A stretch of 64,000 bases of DNA from Mytilisepta virgata (lineage: Eukaryota > Mollusca > Bivalvia > Mytilida > Mytilidae): positions 12,356,001-12,420,000 of the forward strand of contig CM051508.1 of assembly GCA_028015205.1 (NCBI GenBank), given 5' to 3'. Shown piece by piece: positions 36,701 through 45,412 of the stretch (position 1 is the stretch's first letter; the number at the start of each line of letters is the position of its first letter). Below the pieces are notes generated by a model, which saw nothing but the letters and a program-made list of their open reading frames with translations, did not search any database and was not told where the DNA came from. The position numbers and the translations under genes are program-made.

Positions 36701-37212
36701 TTTCAGGCTATACGGATGTAACAATAATAATACCTGGAAACATAACTAATCAGTAAATTTACATTTTCCTGTATATAAGACAAAATCCATTGGGGTCAGA
36801 AATTTGTTTTGACTTATCGAGTCCAATAACACTTTATTTCATTGTAAGATATCCCATCCTGTATAGCTAACTGATGAGTTTTATTTCAGTATTTAGAACG
36901 TAAACGTCTCTTAACTTGATAAAAATATTAACTTACACTGAACATTCAATTTAGTAACTGTCTGAATTGCCGTCAATGAATTGCTAAATGCAGTACATGT
37001 ATATGTTGACATATGATCTTTTCTTTCTGGGGTAAATGTATACACTAGGATTCCTATGCTATTTTCTCGAAGAACAGTCCCATTTCTAGTCAACTTCAAG
37101 GATTCTCTTTGCCATCCGCCCTTAACTTTACAGGTTAAATGTAGTTCTCTGCCTTCAATTGCTTCTATTGTTCCATTTATTGTCTCGAGGATAGTAACAT
37201 TTGATGGTGGCC
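15544..37212 (-). CDS. Gene A: Ig/FN3 single-pass receptor with a three-tyrosine-motif tail (5' end missing)
   Basis: Nine exons were joined by splice sites and phase: 36937-37212, 36302-36577, 34344-34604, 33667-33954, 32387-32716, 28346-28618, 27543-27647, 19173-19327, 15544-15759. Together they read 725 codons and a stop without a frame break. Order: Ig, Ig, Ig, Ig, Cys-less Ig-like, FN3, transmembrane, tail. It is probably a cell-surface adhesion or recognition receptor of the immunoglobulin superfamily. The tail has SMYQSI, LNYAEV and TLYSDI, which fit ITIM or ITSM consensus and would recruit SH2-domain phosphatases if phosphorylated (inference). No signal peptide exon was found, so the gene must start upstream. 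The 8.2-kb and 3.4-kb introns around exon 19173-19327 are supported by phase and splice sites but not by transcripts. Confidence 0.75.
16030..16398 (+). repeat. Dispersed mussel repeat, 5' part
   Basis: Contains GTGTCAAAGAGACAACAAC, CACCAATGGGTCTT, AACGCAGCGAGAAA, TACTAAACTCCGAA and GTTAAACATGTTTTGTGAGA in the order I remember from one of the most abundant Mytilus repeats. It is interrupted at about 16398 by the element at 16400-17097 and resumes at 17098. Any ORF here is not a gene. Confidence 0.6.
16400..17097 (+). mobile_element. Tandem-repeat element (unit about 170 bp) inserted in the mussel repeat
   Basis: It opens with TGTATCGCTCACCTG and closes with CCAGGTGAGCTAAAA, which are inverted forms of each other. 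About four units of 170 bp each carry AAGAAGATC(T), AAACTAAGTTCGG(T/C)TCTGGCG, GGGTCATCG and ACCTAAGGACCATTGCT. Near the end is a short GACGACGACGACGGACGCC microsatellite. This is the pearl-type plan: tandem core, then a microsatellite, then an end. The same family occurs at 33100-33595, 48585-48790 and 57075-57785. Confidence 0.65.
17098..17440 (+). repeat. Dispersed mussel repeat, 3' part
   Basis: Resumes the repeat broken at 16398, with CATGCCAGCTCCAGACCT, CCCGTTACGGGTTTAGTATC, AACATAACCCGT, CCGATGCAAAGA, GACAACAGTATCGTAACTAT. Together with 16030-16398 it makes one older copy split by a younger insertion. Confidence 0.55.
18117..18285. mobile_element. Foldback MITE, near-perfect palindrome
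   Basis: ATTATAGGATAACTAATTC at the left end is matched by its exact reverse complement at the right end. Pairing continues through GAATTTGAATATC and on to ATATTCAACG, about 50 bp per arm with few mismatches. The centre holds ATGCGCGGAGCGCAT, itself palindromic. No ORF. It lies in the large intron between the two cytoplasmic exons of gene A. Confidence 0.8.
19173..19327 (-). CDS. Gene A exon: first cytoplasmic exon
   Basis: 155 bp, acceptor TTTTTAACAG, donor CAG/GTACTA. It enters in phase 1 and leaves in phase 0, exactly what is needed to join the transmembrane exon (phase 1) to the last exon (phase 0). It reads LAIENSMYQSIGVGSS, then a Pro-rich stretch and KDLLDLQGQDIW. SMYQSI (19293-19310) fits the ITIM form S-x-Y-x-x-I. 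Codons stay open across the exon. Not confirmed by transcripts. Confidence 0.65.
20607..21276. mobile_element. MITE with CAGGG(G/A)CC ends and many CCTAAGA words
   Basis: The left end CAGGGGCCAGTTTCACAAAG and the right end, read inverted, CAGGGACCGGTTTCACAAAG differ at two positions. The next 100 bp inside each end are built from variants of TGTCTTAGG/CCTAAGACA in both orientations. The core is AT-rich with no ORF. A target duplication is not clear (flanks GAAATA and GTTATT). It lies inside a gene A intron or just past its last exons. Confidence 0.75.
22230..22505 (+). mobile_element. tRNA-derived SINE with ATATC-repeat tail
   Basis: An A-box-like ATGGTAGCGTGCACGGCTC and a B-box-like GGGGGTTAGATTCCCGG are at tRNA spacing. 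A body of about 170 bp follows, including AGCACGTTAAAAATCCGAC. The end is the short tandem tail CATATCATATCATATCA. This is the standard SINE plan. Family not named. Confidence 0.6.
22510..25150. other. Gene A intron, no further feature seen
   Basis: AT-rich intron DNA between the 27.5-kb and 19.3-kb exons. It contains a 19-base poly-G run at 23037-23055. Short ORFs have no splice or family support. Confidence 0.5.
23037..23055 (+). repeat. Poly-G tract (19 G)
   Basis: A pure G run in otherwise AT-rich intron DNA. Simple repeat. Confidence 0.8.
25154..25775. mobile_element. Element of 622 bp with inverted ends of about 110 bp and TAA flanks
   Basis: The left end (TTAAAATTAGTT, then CACTTGCTCCTTA, TTTCGTTC, GTTGTTTAT, GGAGATCT, CTAG, CAAATTTG) is repeated inverted at 25668-25775 with roughly 80-85 percent match. 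A TAA lies directly outside each end (25151-25153 and 25776-25778), which would fit the TWA target duplications of Harbinger-type elements. A plus-strand ORF of 124 codons fills the middle. It has two hydrophobic segments and no recognised family, and I do not treat it as a gene. Confidence 0.7.
26458..26640 (-). repeat. Dispersed mussel repeat (copy 1)
   Basis: Read on the minus strand this matches 49573-49738 in order: GTTTAAC, CAGTG(T/C)CTGTAC, AAGTCAG, CTCTGTTGT, TTTGTATTTTGT, TTTTTGTCCGG, TTGGTATGT, TTGTTGACCT, TCCTGTTATC. Partial related pieces lie at 32760-32840 and 51295-51400. I remember this as a common Mytilus repeat. Confidence 0.6.
27543..27647 (-). CDS. Gene A exon: transmembrane segment
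   Basis: 105 bp, phase 1-1, acceptor GTTGAAG, donor GTGAGA. It encodes GTNGNDER, then a hydrophobic helix of about 22 residues (IVLLVICAVCSVGF and following), then the stop-transfer KKRMK. The orientation is type I: Ig domains outside, tail inside. Confidence 0.75.
28346..28618 (-). CDS. Gene A exon: FN3 domain
   Basis: 273 bp, phase 1-1, donor GTAGGT. It reads IPTNISVG, IVVKWNPGFNGG (FN3 B-strand Trp), FFVEYREK, then FYCVRMYAKNQIGRS, the typical FN3 end with the Y-x-V-x-x-Y-A-x-N-x-x-G pattern. It shares only the general FN3 frame and the GFNGG word with the gene B FN3 exon, so the two are old paralogues or unrelated picks. Confidence 0.85.
29035..29532. mobile_element. hAT-like MITE, 498 bp, with CCTGG flanks
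   Basis: The left end CAGAGCCATAAAT and the right end, read inverted, CAGGGCCGTAAAT pair well, and a second pairing block GGAGGAGGCAG follows inside each end. CCTGG stands directly outside both ends (29030-29034 and 29533-29537), a candidate 5-bp target duplication. The CAGGGC-type end is common in hAT elements. No transposase. It lies in the gene A intron between the FN3 exon and the Cys-less Ig exon. Confidence 0.7.
29562..30357. mobile_element. MITE, 796 bp, with exact 8-bp target duplication CTGGTAAC
   Basis: CTGGTAAC occurs at 29554-29561 and again at 30358-30365. Inside, the ends share AGAGTTCCATTTGGCACC as a perfect 18-bp inverted match. The interior has repeated AACAGCTCTAACCTGTCATGG units and palindromes built on TGCTCTAAGTTAACTTAGAGCA. 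An 8-bp duplication fits hAT, P or Merlin-type elements. The start GGAAAG is not the usual hAT end, so the superfamily is left open. Confidence 0.8.
30775..32330 (+). mobile_element. Tandem-repeat element (unit about 168 bp), gene A copy
   Basis: A unique leader of about 230 bp is followed by about eight to nine degenerate units of 160-170 bp. Each unit carries GTCTGAACTG, GATTCTGCATTC, AAACTTCCC, CCATGTTTTGGTA, AATCAATCCGATC and GGTATGCATCAA. The end is an ACAGACGGACAAACGG microsatellite-like stretch and a GGGAGATAT border. It follows the pearl/Helentron-like plan. It fills the intron between the FN3 exon and the Cys-less Ig exon, and its left edge is also the left edge of the segmental duplication. 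Minus-strand ORFs inside are repeat translations. Confidence 0.7.
32387..32716 (-). CDS. Gene A exon: Ig-like domain lacking both core cysteines
   Basis: 330 bp, phase 1-1, acceptor TTTGTAG, donor GTAAGT. The fold landmarks PPRF, ANLTVNISG and NYTVIVGNEFG are those of an Ig domain, but the B-strand Cys and F-strand Cys are both replaced by Val. The same is true of the gene B copy. The domain probably folds without the usual disulfide. Several N-x-T sites are present. Confidence 0.8.
33100..33595 (+). mobile_element. Truncated copy of the GCTCACCTG tandem-repeat element
   Basis: About three units with TTAAACTATGC or AAATTATGTTCGG, TCTGGCG, GGGTCATCGG and AGGACCACC, ending GCGATGGCAATAGATGAGCTTAAAA. 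The 5' end seen in the gene B copy (57075) is deleted here. Lies in the intron between the two Ig exons 32387 and 33667. Confidence 0.6.
33667..33954 (-). CDS. Gene A exon: Ig domain
   Basis: 288 bp, phase 1-1, acceptor after TTATCTAG, donor GTGAGT. Features are APDVTV, VQCNPSGNPP (B-strand Cys), YDWEHQ (Trp) and GIYICRVSNNIP (F-strand Cys). The matching gene B exon is 57858-58145. Confidence 0.85.
34344..34604 (-). CDS. Gene A exon: Ig domain (I-set type)
   Basis: 261 bp, phase 1-1, donor GTAAGT. It reads KPRLSVSIQPTN, then ANLCC (B-strand Cys), IRWKND (core Trp) and DSGNYTCYARNTVG, a classic I-set F-strand. Several N-x-S/T sites suggest glycosylation. Nearly identical to 58535-58795 in gene B. 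Confidence 0.85.
34605..36301. other. Gene A intron between Ig exons
   Basis: AT-rich, no exon seen. Near 35920-36230 there are one to two worn partial copies of the intron part of the 635-bp Ig unit, with the words TTTACATTTTCCTGTATA and AAGACAAAATCCATTGGG. The exon expansion therefore once extended further 3'. Confidence 0.6.
36302..36577 (-). CDS. Gene A exon: Ig domain, repeat unit 2
   Basis: Same length, phases and splice signals as the unit 635 bp upstream. LTCKVKSG and STYTCTA supply the Ig cysteine pair. The two units differ at only a few residues, mostly near the end (HSFPP against NSLTA). Confidence 0.8.
36937..37212 (-). CDS. Gene A exon: Ig domain, repeat unit 1
   Basis: 276 bp, acceptor AAAG, donor GTAAGT, phase 1 at both ends. 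One Ig domain: LTC as the B-strand cysteine, a W a few residues on, and STYTCTA as the F-strand cysteine. It shares TRNGTVLRENSIGILVYTF with all other units. Its symmetric phase lets it be duplicated or skipped without breaking the frame. This is the most 5' coding exon found for gene A. Confidence 0.8.
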
Positions 37213-37494
37213 CTTTAAAAAAAATAATTGTATTTTGTACTATGGATAGTACAATACCTGATCAAAAATATATTTATTGACTTAAAAATATGGGTAAAAA
37301 TGCCATTTTACCCACACTTAAGTTTGGTATTCTTCAGGCTATACGGATGTAACAATTTTATTACTAAATCGACTGCGGAAATATAACTGTATAAACTTTG
37401 GTAAGGATATTTGCTCTGAATTAAAAAATTGTATTGTTAGTATGTGCCTTCAAACTTTGATACTTATTGGTTGTCAATTCGTTATATAAAAAAG

Positions 37495-37635
37495 ATTAAT
37501 ACGTGGTCTTTTTCATATTGCCCTTGTTATCAGTCCGAGATCTTAACATCGGAACCGAGGGCTTCAGTCCGATAAACGATATCAGCAGAGGATTTTTAAC
37601 AAGGGAAATATGAAAAAGGACACGTATAAATCTAT
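37495..37635. repeat. Inverted repeat related to the 825-bp unit
   Basis: TTTTTCATATTGCCCTTGTTA at the left is answered by its inverted form TAACAAGGGAAATATGAAAAA at the right. The left arm and the following ATCAGTCCGAGATCTTAACATCGG resemble the end of the 825-bp units. The gene B counterpart near 62960 has lost most of it. Confidence 0.6.
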
Positions 37636-37881
37636 TTATCACATATATTGCCACTATCAAGAAATAATTGCTGAATATTCCATGATCATACCATTATTTA
37701 CAGTTGGTTGGAAGTGACGTCTGTGAGGCTCACGAAATGGTAGATTACATGTTAATTCCCTGGGGGCAAATAACATGCTAAAAATTATACTTTTTATACA
37801 CATGAAAACTATGCGTTAGTTCAGTAAAATATGTGATAATCCACTATATAACAATACACATTCTCATATCATCACATTTGA

Positions 37882-38145
37882 TTTTGTTTGTTTATTTGGG
37901 GTTTTACGCCTTTTTCAGCACATTTGGCTATTTCGCGGCGGCCAGTTTTTATTGGTGGAGGAAGCCGGAGTACCCCGAGAGAAACACCGACATTTGGTAG
38001 GAAAATTGGCAATCCTTGTCAATTAAGATCGCAGTAGAACACACCCCGCCACAGTTGAGATTCGAACTCACAACCTCAGCGTTGTCAGGCTAGTGATCAT
38101 TAGTAGTCATGACGAACTACCTAGACCACTCGGCCACCAAGGCCC
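37882..38145 (-). mobile_element. tRNA-derived SINE, present only in the gene A copy
   Basis: Read on the minus strand it starts GGCCTTGGTGGCCGAGTGGTC (a Leu/Ser tRNA-like A box), then GGTTGTGAGTTCGAATCTC (B box). A body with GGGTACTCCGGCTTCCTCC and AACTGGCCGCC follows. Direct repeats TCACATTTGA (37872-37881) and TCACTTTTGA (38146-38155) flank it. The gene B copy near 63270 shows the empty site, with one copy of the flank. A second, older copy is at 51770-52030. Confidence 0.85.
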
Positions 38146-38949
38146 TCACTTTTGAATAAGAATTAATGTATTTATATTTAACTATCGTTTTCGAGACGCA
38201 AAACTAATACGACTGCTTCGAATCATGTCCATCACCGAAAAAATCTCCAATCGTAAAAAAAACAGTTGCGTTTTAAAGGCATACTTGAGCTTAGGGTTCA
38301 GATGAAGTATTCATATAATTTATGGAATTAAGAAAAAAAATACATCTTTTGGGAATTGCCTCATCATTATGTCTCAATGATAAGATAATTTTAGTTAGGA
38401 AAATGAATAATGTATTATCATTCATTTATACATGCATAAAAAAATAGATTTAAGGTTAGTACTCAGAAAACAGGCTACAATCTAGTAAATAACGAACGTT
38501 ACTGAAAATTTTTACCCAGACGTGCATGGTAAATCGACAATTTAAAACCTTCATTTTAGTTTTCAATCTTTTTAAATCCTAAAAAAAACAATGTATATAT
38601 CCCCCAATAACTTCGCTTTTGTCAACAAGAACTTATAACAATTTATAACATCAAATTCAGAATAATAGTGTCATATTCATCAATGAATTTTTCCAATTCA
38701 CCTGTTTGTAAAAATATTGAAAGATGGCAATTAGTTAAGATAAAATGAGGACATTTTGCACATACTACATGTATCTACTGACCATCGTTATTCGTTTCGT
38801 TATTTATTCAAGTATTCCTTACCATGTAAGCATTTAAAAAACAATACGCATCTATTTGTTGTAGTTTTGTGGCTGCCGTTTAAAAATGTATACGAATGAT
38901 ATTTCGTGGTTTAAAATATACACACAGTAACTCAATTATATTTCACTAT

Positions 38950-41240
38950 CAAAGACTAGCAGCTAAGCCGCTGGTACTCTACGGACTTAAGGATAAATGA
39001 TAAATGCGAATTATTAAATAAATATTTTACAACAATATCTAAGCTACCTGAAGAAAATGTTTCTCTTCCAGAATTTCCTTTTCGAACCAATAATAGTTTG
39101 AATAATATCGAAATCAATCAGAGGGAAATAGTCGATGTCATCGAAATCTTAAAAGTAAACAAAGCATCTGGTCCTGATAAAATTAGTCACCGAATGCTGA
39201 AACTATCACCAGAAAAAATAGCTATCTCCTTACAAATCATTTTAATACATCTTTAAGACAAGCAAAGTATTCTTCGGATTGGAAAGTTGCTCATGTCATA
39301 TCAATATTTAAGAAAGGTGATAGTTCTCTACCGTCTAATTACCGACCTATATCCTTAATTAGTTGCCTTGGGAAAATAATGGAACGAGTAGTATACAAAC
39401 ACGTATATAACCATTTAATAAGTAATAATCTCATTTATGAATATCAATCAGCATTTCTGCCCAAACATTCGACTGTTCATCAACTTTTTGAAATGTATAA
39501 TTCTATTCTGAACTCCCTAGAAAAAAAGGAATTTAGTAGTTTTGTATTTTTGATTTCTCAAAAGCCTTCGATAAAGTTTGACATAAAGGGTTGATAAAGA
39601 AATTATTAGCCTATGGTACACGGGGAAACCTATTAAATTGGTTTGAAAATTATATGTTTGAAAGGAAGCAAAAAGTTTCAATAAAGGACTCGTCCTCCAC
39701 CCTTAACAAGGTTTCCGCCGGTGTTCCGCAGGGACCTGTTCTTGAACCTTTATTATATTTAAATATATATCAACGATATCGGTGAAAAACTGATATCTTT
39801 ATCTCGATTATTTGCTGATGATACCTCTTTAGGCTACTCTAGCAATAACAGCGCAGAAATCAAACAAGCTGTTGAACATGATCTTGAAAAATTGAACATT
39901 TGGTTAAATAAATGGCTAATGTCATGTAACCCTGATAAGACAGAGATAATGATATTTTCTAATACAAATATACTAGATTATTTTAATTTTGATTTCAATG
40001 GAAAACACATCCCGTTAACAAATAAACATTAACATTTTTGTGTCATCCTGTCAAGCGATACGAAGTGGAATGAACATGTCTTAGGAAATTAAAGTACACT
40101 CTGAACAGACAAAATCTTGAAAAATTATATCTTTCTGATATACGTCCTATTCTAGAATATGCATCCGAGGTTTGGGATAACTGCGGTATCTGCAATTCAA
40201 ATAATCTTGAAAAAATTCAAATTGAGACTGCCAGAATCGTTACTGGATTACCTACATTTGCAAGAACATATTACCTTTATCAAGAAACAAATTGGGAAAC
40301 TCTCTTGAATCGAAGGAAATCAAAAAAGCTTCAAATGTTTTATAATATTCATCACGGCAACGCCCCTAATTATCTAACTAGTCTTATACCACCAACAATA
40401 CAAAGCACTACAACCTATCCGTTAAGAAACGGTTCGGATATTATTGTCCCTTTTTTTAGATTATCGCTAACGAATTATTCTTTCCTACATGCTACAATTC
40501 GAGAATGGAACAAACTTCATCCCAATCTGAGAAATTTGGAAAGCTTATCAGAATTTAAGAAATTTTTTAAAAAGGAGAAAAAACTTCACCATTAATCTAT
40601 AACTACGGACCCAGAAAACTCAACATTATTCTTACCCAACTTCGATGCGCATCATCCTTTCTAAACTATGATTTATATAGAGTAAATACCAGAACCGTCA
40701 TGCTCGTGTGGCGCCTCTATGGAAGATTTCAATCATTTTTTCTTTGAATGTTCTAATTATACAACAGAACGCACTATGATGCTTAACAATCTAAGATGGT
40801 TACCAACTCATATAAGTGTAAGCACTGACCTTTTGACCTTAGGTTCTACTGATCTTACAAACGAACAAAACGTTGTTATCATTAGAGAAGTCTTCAGATT
40901 TATAAAAGGTTCCAAAAGATTTTTGGTCATCTAAATGGCCCTTTCTGTCGTCACAAATTGTGTGTTTATCAAGCTTTTTTTCAAATATCTTCCTACATGA
41001 TATATATACACATATATATGTTATATTTTCATCTATAAAACCTCCAATTTGTATTTTATGTTTGCCTAATCATATTTAGTTTAGTTTATCTTCTCTTTAT
41101 AAGATATTGTTATTTCGCATGCTCTCAAATTAGTCTTGTAATCATACTGTAATATGGGAGAAGACAATATAAGTTGGCATAACTTGTGTCCCATCCCTTT
41201 TGCTATATTTGAGCAAATAAAATCATTTATAAACTAAAAC
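38950..41240 (+). mobile_element. Decayed 5'-truncated LINE (jockey/CR1-like)
   Basis: The copy begins inside the region before the RT and ends at an AATAAAATCATTTATAAA border near 41236. It carries RT and C-terminal parts but no endonuclease. Frame changes and stops are visible, for example near 39250, 39560, 39780 and 40030. It inserted upstream of gene A. It could be the same broad family as the 2A fragment at 9895, but the two pieces do not overlap, so this cannot be tested here. Confidence 0.8.
38990..40940 (+). pseudogene. LINE reverse transcriptase pseudogene
   Basis: In order and in shifting frames: NKASGPDKISHRMLK, PISLISCLGKIMERV (RT motif region 1-2), a D-F-S-K-A-F-D-like block with a stop, AGVPQGP (RT region 4), FADDTSLG (catalytic Y/FADD box near 39808), NPDKTEIMIFSN, then EWNKLHPNLRNL. 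Near 40705 is CSCGASMEDFNHFFFECSNY, a Cys-Cys-His-Cys pattern typical of the C-terminus of this group. At least four disruptions make it inactive. The longest surviving ORFs are 39379-39594, 39591-39785, 40305-40595 and 40719-40934. Confidence 0.8.
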
Positions 41241-42291
41241 TTAAGGAGCAAGAGATATTCTAATTTTCTTCAAAAAAATGCGTTACTTTTGGCTAAATTT
41301 AAATCATGCAAAGATTAGCATAATGTTATAATTAAACAAGCAGTAATTATTTTTTAATGTATAATGTATACATTCATCTTTATACTTACATATACCTTAT
41401 TTAAATCATTACTAGTTATAATTATTTATAAACTGTATGCTGTGCATTTTAACTATTTATAACTAAAATAATTACCATCTGAGCCAAACAATTGCATGCC
41501 GATCCGCGGGAAATCTATTATTATTATTTTGATGGGATTCCAATCTGTTTGTTCTTGTCTTAATGGTTTGTCTTCTTTTAATTCTATATGTATTTGGTTT
41601 TCTATGGTTTTTTTTCGTTCACACTTTTAGCAATATTTTTTTCTCTTTGAACTTTCCTTATAATTTTAGCAATAATATTTTGATTTTATTCACTCCTCAT
41701 TTGATTTCCTGTTTAAATGTCAACCTATTGACCTACATAGCACAATGAAATTATTTTAAATGCGGTTTATGTGGTTTTCCTTTTAAAAATATGTCGATAG
41801 ATTTAAATCTCATGTCTGGTATAAAACTGTGCGACAATAGAATTATATTTAAAATAGAATGTACATGTAACTGTAGGATAAAATGATGCGCATGTTTGTT
41901 TCTAGAATAAGGACAGATTCGTAGTGTGCTTTTATCGACAATTAAACTCATACAATTGAAGAACGCAAAGATCATCTCATACATCGTCTCAACTCGAAAA
42001 TGGCCATTTACGGAAGAAATCCTATAGAACCATTTCATAATTCATATTCATGTTGATATCAATGCACTATACATTGAAAATCTAAATTTTCTAACCTTCT
42101 ATAGTTTTATTATATTGTGCTATGATGTTTAAACAGCAGTAGATAATTAAGACTTACATTATTATTAAGTAATAAAATGTATAACAGTAAAATTTAACAA
42201 TGATTTGTAACAGAGCTTCCCTCGTGTACGACAGAAGTTATAGAACCGTATCAGGTTTGTAACCACCCTCCATTAGCTGCATTAGTGGAGT

Positions 42292-42370
42292 ACTCTTGTA
42301 CCTCAGTTGGTAGAGCGGTGGACTACTGAACCAAAGGTTCCGGGTTCGATCCCCGGTTGGTGCGGTAGGT
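42292..42370 (+). repeat. tRNA-like SINE head, duplicate copy
   Basis: CCTCAGTTGGTAGAGC and CCGGGTTCGATCCCCGG make a better T arm than the left copy, but the acceptor stem still does not pair. Paralogue of 1305-1378. Confidence 0.65.
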
Positions 42371-43904
42371 AATTTTGGGAGACTAATCATGCTCTACTGT
42401 TACAGATATACCGTTCAACACAACCCAATAGACAGAACCCCGAACAAGATGAACACAAAAAAATGAGAGCATTATTTGACCTGGTTCAGATTAGTACAAA
42501 ATAGTGGTGTTACAAGCTTTATTGGTACACAAATTTCCTCTTAACTACATGTATTTTGAAACATTGGTGTATAAAACATGTATAAAGCATGCAATAATAG
42601 CCAATAAAAATCTGGATCTGCAAAAATTAGTTGGATGGTATAAAATCTAGATAGAAGGGTCGAAATGTGCTCGCTTCAACTGTACCTTAACTTCTGGTCA
42701 AACGAAAAACTCAGAAACAACATTCTCATAAGGTTTTAATGTTATATCGACATGTAGTCCAACAGAAATCGTTTGTATATTTTGATAATTACCACCTAAT
42801 TAACTAAGCATATTAATTTTATATTGCACGGAGAGTTTTCATACAACAGAAATTATTTGACAATTTCTTTTCTTAATAAAATGAAATGGAGTAAAATTAA
42901 TGTGGTCGGGTATGTTTTGCACCCTAAATTTCCTGGCAAATGTTTGCTCTTTACACCATTGTTAATATTTTGTGGCATTATAGTTGGTAATTGCGTTTTA
43001 AAACCAATAGACATAAAAATGCCTAATTGACCGTTTCATGATATTTTAAAAGTTAAACTTGTATCATTTTTAATTCTTTAAAATCATTATTATAAATATG
43101 CTGAAGTTTCCGCTTAGAAATAAAGACGTGTCGTATGATCAAACTTGCATGACTCAACAGTACTCGCCCAATTTAAAGTGAATTCAGAAATCCACTTTTA
43201 ATGACATATCTATACATTCTGCATTTCTGAGAAAGCCGTAATTCTACCCCTTTTTCAGTACTAAAGACAGGACAGTATCTCTTTGTTTCTCCATTGCATA
43301 AAATTCAAACCAAACAAACAAAAACAAAAAGTTAGAAAACTTTATCACTTGACAAATTTAATCATTAACACTAAATTATTTCAACAACATGCTCAAGGAT
43401 GTTCTGAAACGGGAAAGAATAGAACCTACACTAAACTATAACATGTCTTATTTCAAAGAAATGATTACTATCGTTCATATCTTTTGCAACGTATTAATTG
43501 TCTACACAAAAGGAAAATATTTACCTGAACAAGACCATATGTTCATTAATAGAAAAAACCAGGTCAACATTTTCAATCTGCAATTATAAGTGAAAATATT
43601 CATAAAAGTACCATAATGATGCAGTCAAAGAATGTAAATATCAGATTGATATTTTCTAATCGAATCTAAAACACTTTTTTATATCATGATGCATTAAATA
43701 ATTTAACCGATATCCTGTATTTATCATAGTTTATCCTATTTTAAGTTTAAGGTGAAATTCTTGAAAGACCCCCCCTTCTAAATTGGTAAAACCTATCACT
43801 TACACTTTTCAGAGTATCATGATATAAATAGGATATGCCCCTGTTGGGCTAACTTATCATATACTTACAGATGGTTGAGCGTGTAACGCACCAAACCACA
43901 CTCA

Positions 43905-44030
43905 CACGATTCACACGTTACACACATACGATTCGCACGTTACACGCACACGATTCACACGATACACGCACACGATTCGCACGTTACACGCAAACCACAC
44001 GATGCACGTTACACGATACACGATTTCCAA
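43905..44030 (+). repeat. 22-bp minisatellite, left subterminal
   Basis: Five to six copies of ACACGATTC(A/G)CACG(T/A)TACACGC variants. They create a His/Thr/Arg-rich ORF that is not a gene. Confidence 0.85.
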
Positions 44031-45274
44031 TCATGCGATTTCTATTAATTATGTATGTAAGATACGAACGGAATATAACGAAACGAATTAATAAAATTTT
44101 GTGTCAGATATGAATAGCAGTGAAATATATTTACAAATTTCGTTTGATTTGAAATAAATAAATATGATAAAAGCATGAAATGGAAGCCGGTTTAATTAAA
44201 CGGCCCACATTAAACTTTTTTCATAAACACAAATATTTATTTGCGTATGCTATTTTGTTTAATGGGAAATTTATTAAACTTTATAACAGAACTGTAGAAT
44301 TATATTTTAAATTTATTTAAAATCTATAAACCTTTTCGTGTTATTTAAATCTAATTATAACTAGCTATGGCATACTAACCTAAATTTATATGATAATAAT
44401 AAAGTTGTCAGCAAAATAAACATTACGCCACAATTTGATTAGACAAGGGATTAAGAGTTCCTCTGACGGGACAAATTCTTATTTACCTGTACATGTACAT
44501 CTACTTCAGATATACAACGTTTAATGGTTTAATTATAAGTTAAATTGTATTAATATTTTATTTATTCATTAACAATATAAAGTATAATATAAAATATTAA
44601 CTGTTAATATATAGTTGATATAAATATGATATTTTTTTTAATTATTTATTCATTTAAAACATTATTTAACAGTAAGTGAATAAAATATTTAATATTCTCT
44701 ATGTAAAACATTTGTACATACATGTAAACATATTTATAATATAACTGAAGGTTATCTGAAAACGTAACTCTAAATTATACATTGGAATATAATATTTATT
44801 TTGTCAATAAATTGTTTTTAGTGATCTATTTTATTTTCAGTAAATTCATGTATACTTAATTTTATCAATTTTATTTAGCTATGTCAGATTTCTTCTGTAT
44901 TCCTTTCTTCAATCATAAATCTCATCTCAGGTAAATTCACAGGTAAATACATACATGTAGAACCTCTTAATCTCTTGTCTAATTATATGTTGTTTTAGCC
45001 TAGTAGTCGTCAGGCGAATAAACCGTCTTGGGAATATAATAACCAAATAATTACGTAAAAATGTACTATGCATATATAACTTAATAAATGATTTTGTCAA
45101 AAAAAAGTTTAAAATCGAAAGATTAGAAGCTGTGCTTGAATATTAATATCAACATTTTCAAATATTTGACACAGGTGAAAGTTCGTTCCAATCATATTTT
45201 AATTTGAATTTGAAATATGCACTGATTTGAATTCACATGTTTTAAAACCTGTCTCGACCAATGAAATCTCGTAC

Positions 45275-45412
45275 ACGTTACACGGTTCAAACGGCACGTT
45301 TATTACCACACGCAAACCACACGCACACGATTCGCACGTTGCACGCACACGATTCACACGTTACACGCACACGATCCACACGTTACACGCGCACGTTTCC
45401 CACGTTACACGA
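45275..45412 (+). repeat. 22-bp minisatellite, right subterminal
   Basis: The same 22-bp word as the left array, in the same orientation and not inverted, five to six copies with variants. It creates two overlapping Arg/His/Thr-rich ORFs that are not genes. Confidence 0.85.

Larger units (their letters stand above)
36302..37330 (-). repeat. Tandem Ig-exon units of 635 bp (two copies, gene A)
   Basis: Exon starts at 36302 and 36937 are exactly 635 bp apart, and the intron between is repeated too. Gene B has four such units. Confidence 0.85.
30775..38700. repeat. Segmental duplication of the receptor ectodomain cassette, gene A copy
   Basis: Corresponds to 54308-63860. Exons, introns and elements line up in order, mostly with only scattered single-base differences (for example 34604-36100 against 58795-60300). 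Differences are two Ig units here against four there, a SINE at 37882 only here, and a deletion near 33090 here. Beyond the left edge the two loci are unrelated apart from general domain type. Confidence 0.85.

Noticed and set aside
43871..44113. His/Thr/Arg-rich ORF
   Set aside because: Translation of the 22-bp minisatellite inside the MITE.
43905..45412. Possible CRISPR array because of 22-bp repeats
   Set aside because: Repeats are head to tail without spacers, inside a eukaryotic TIR element.
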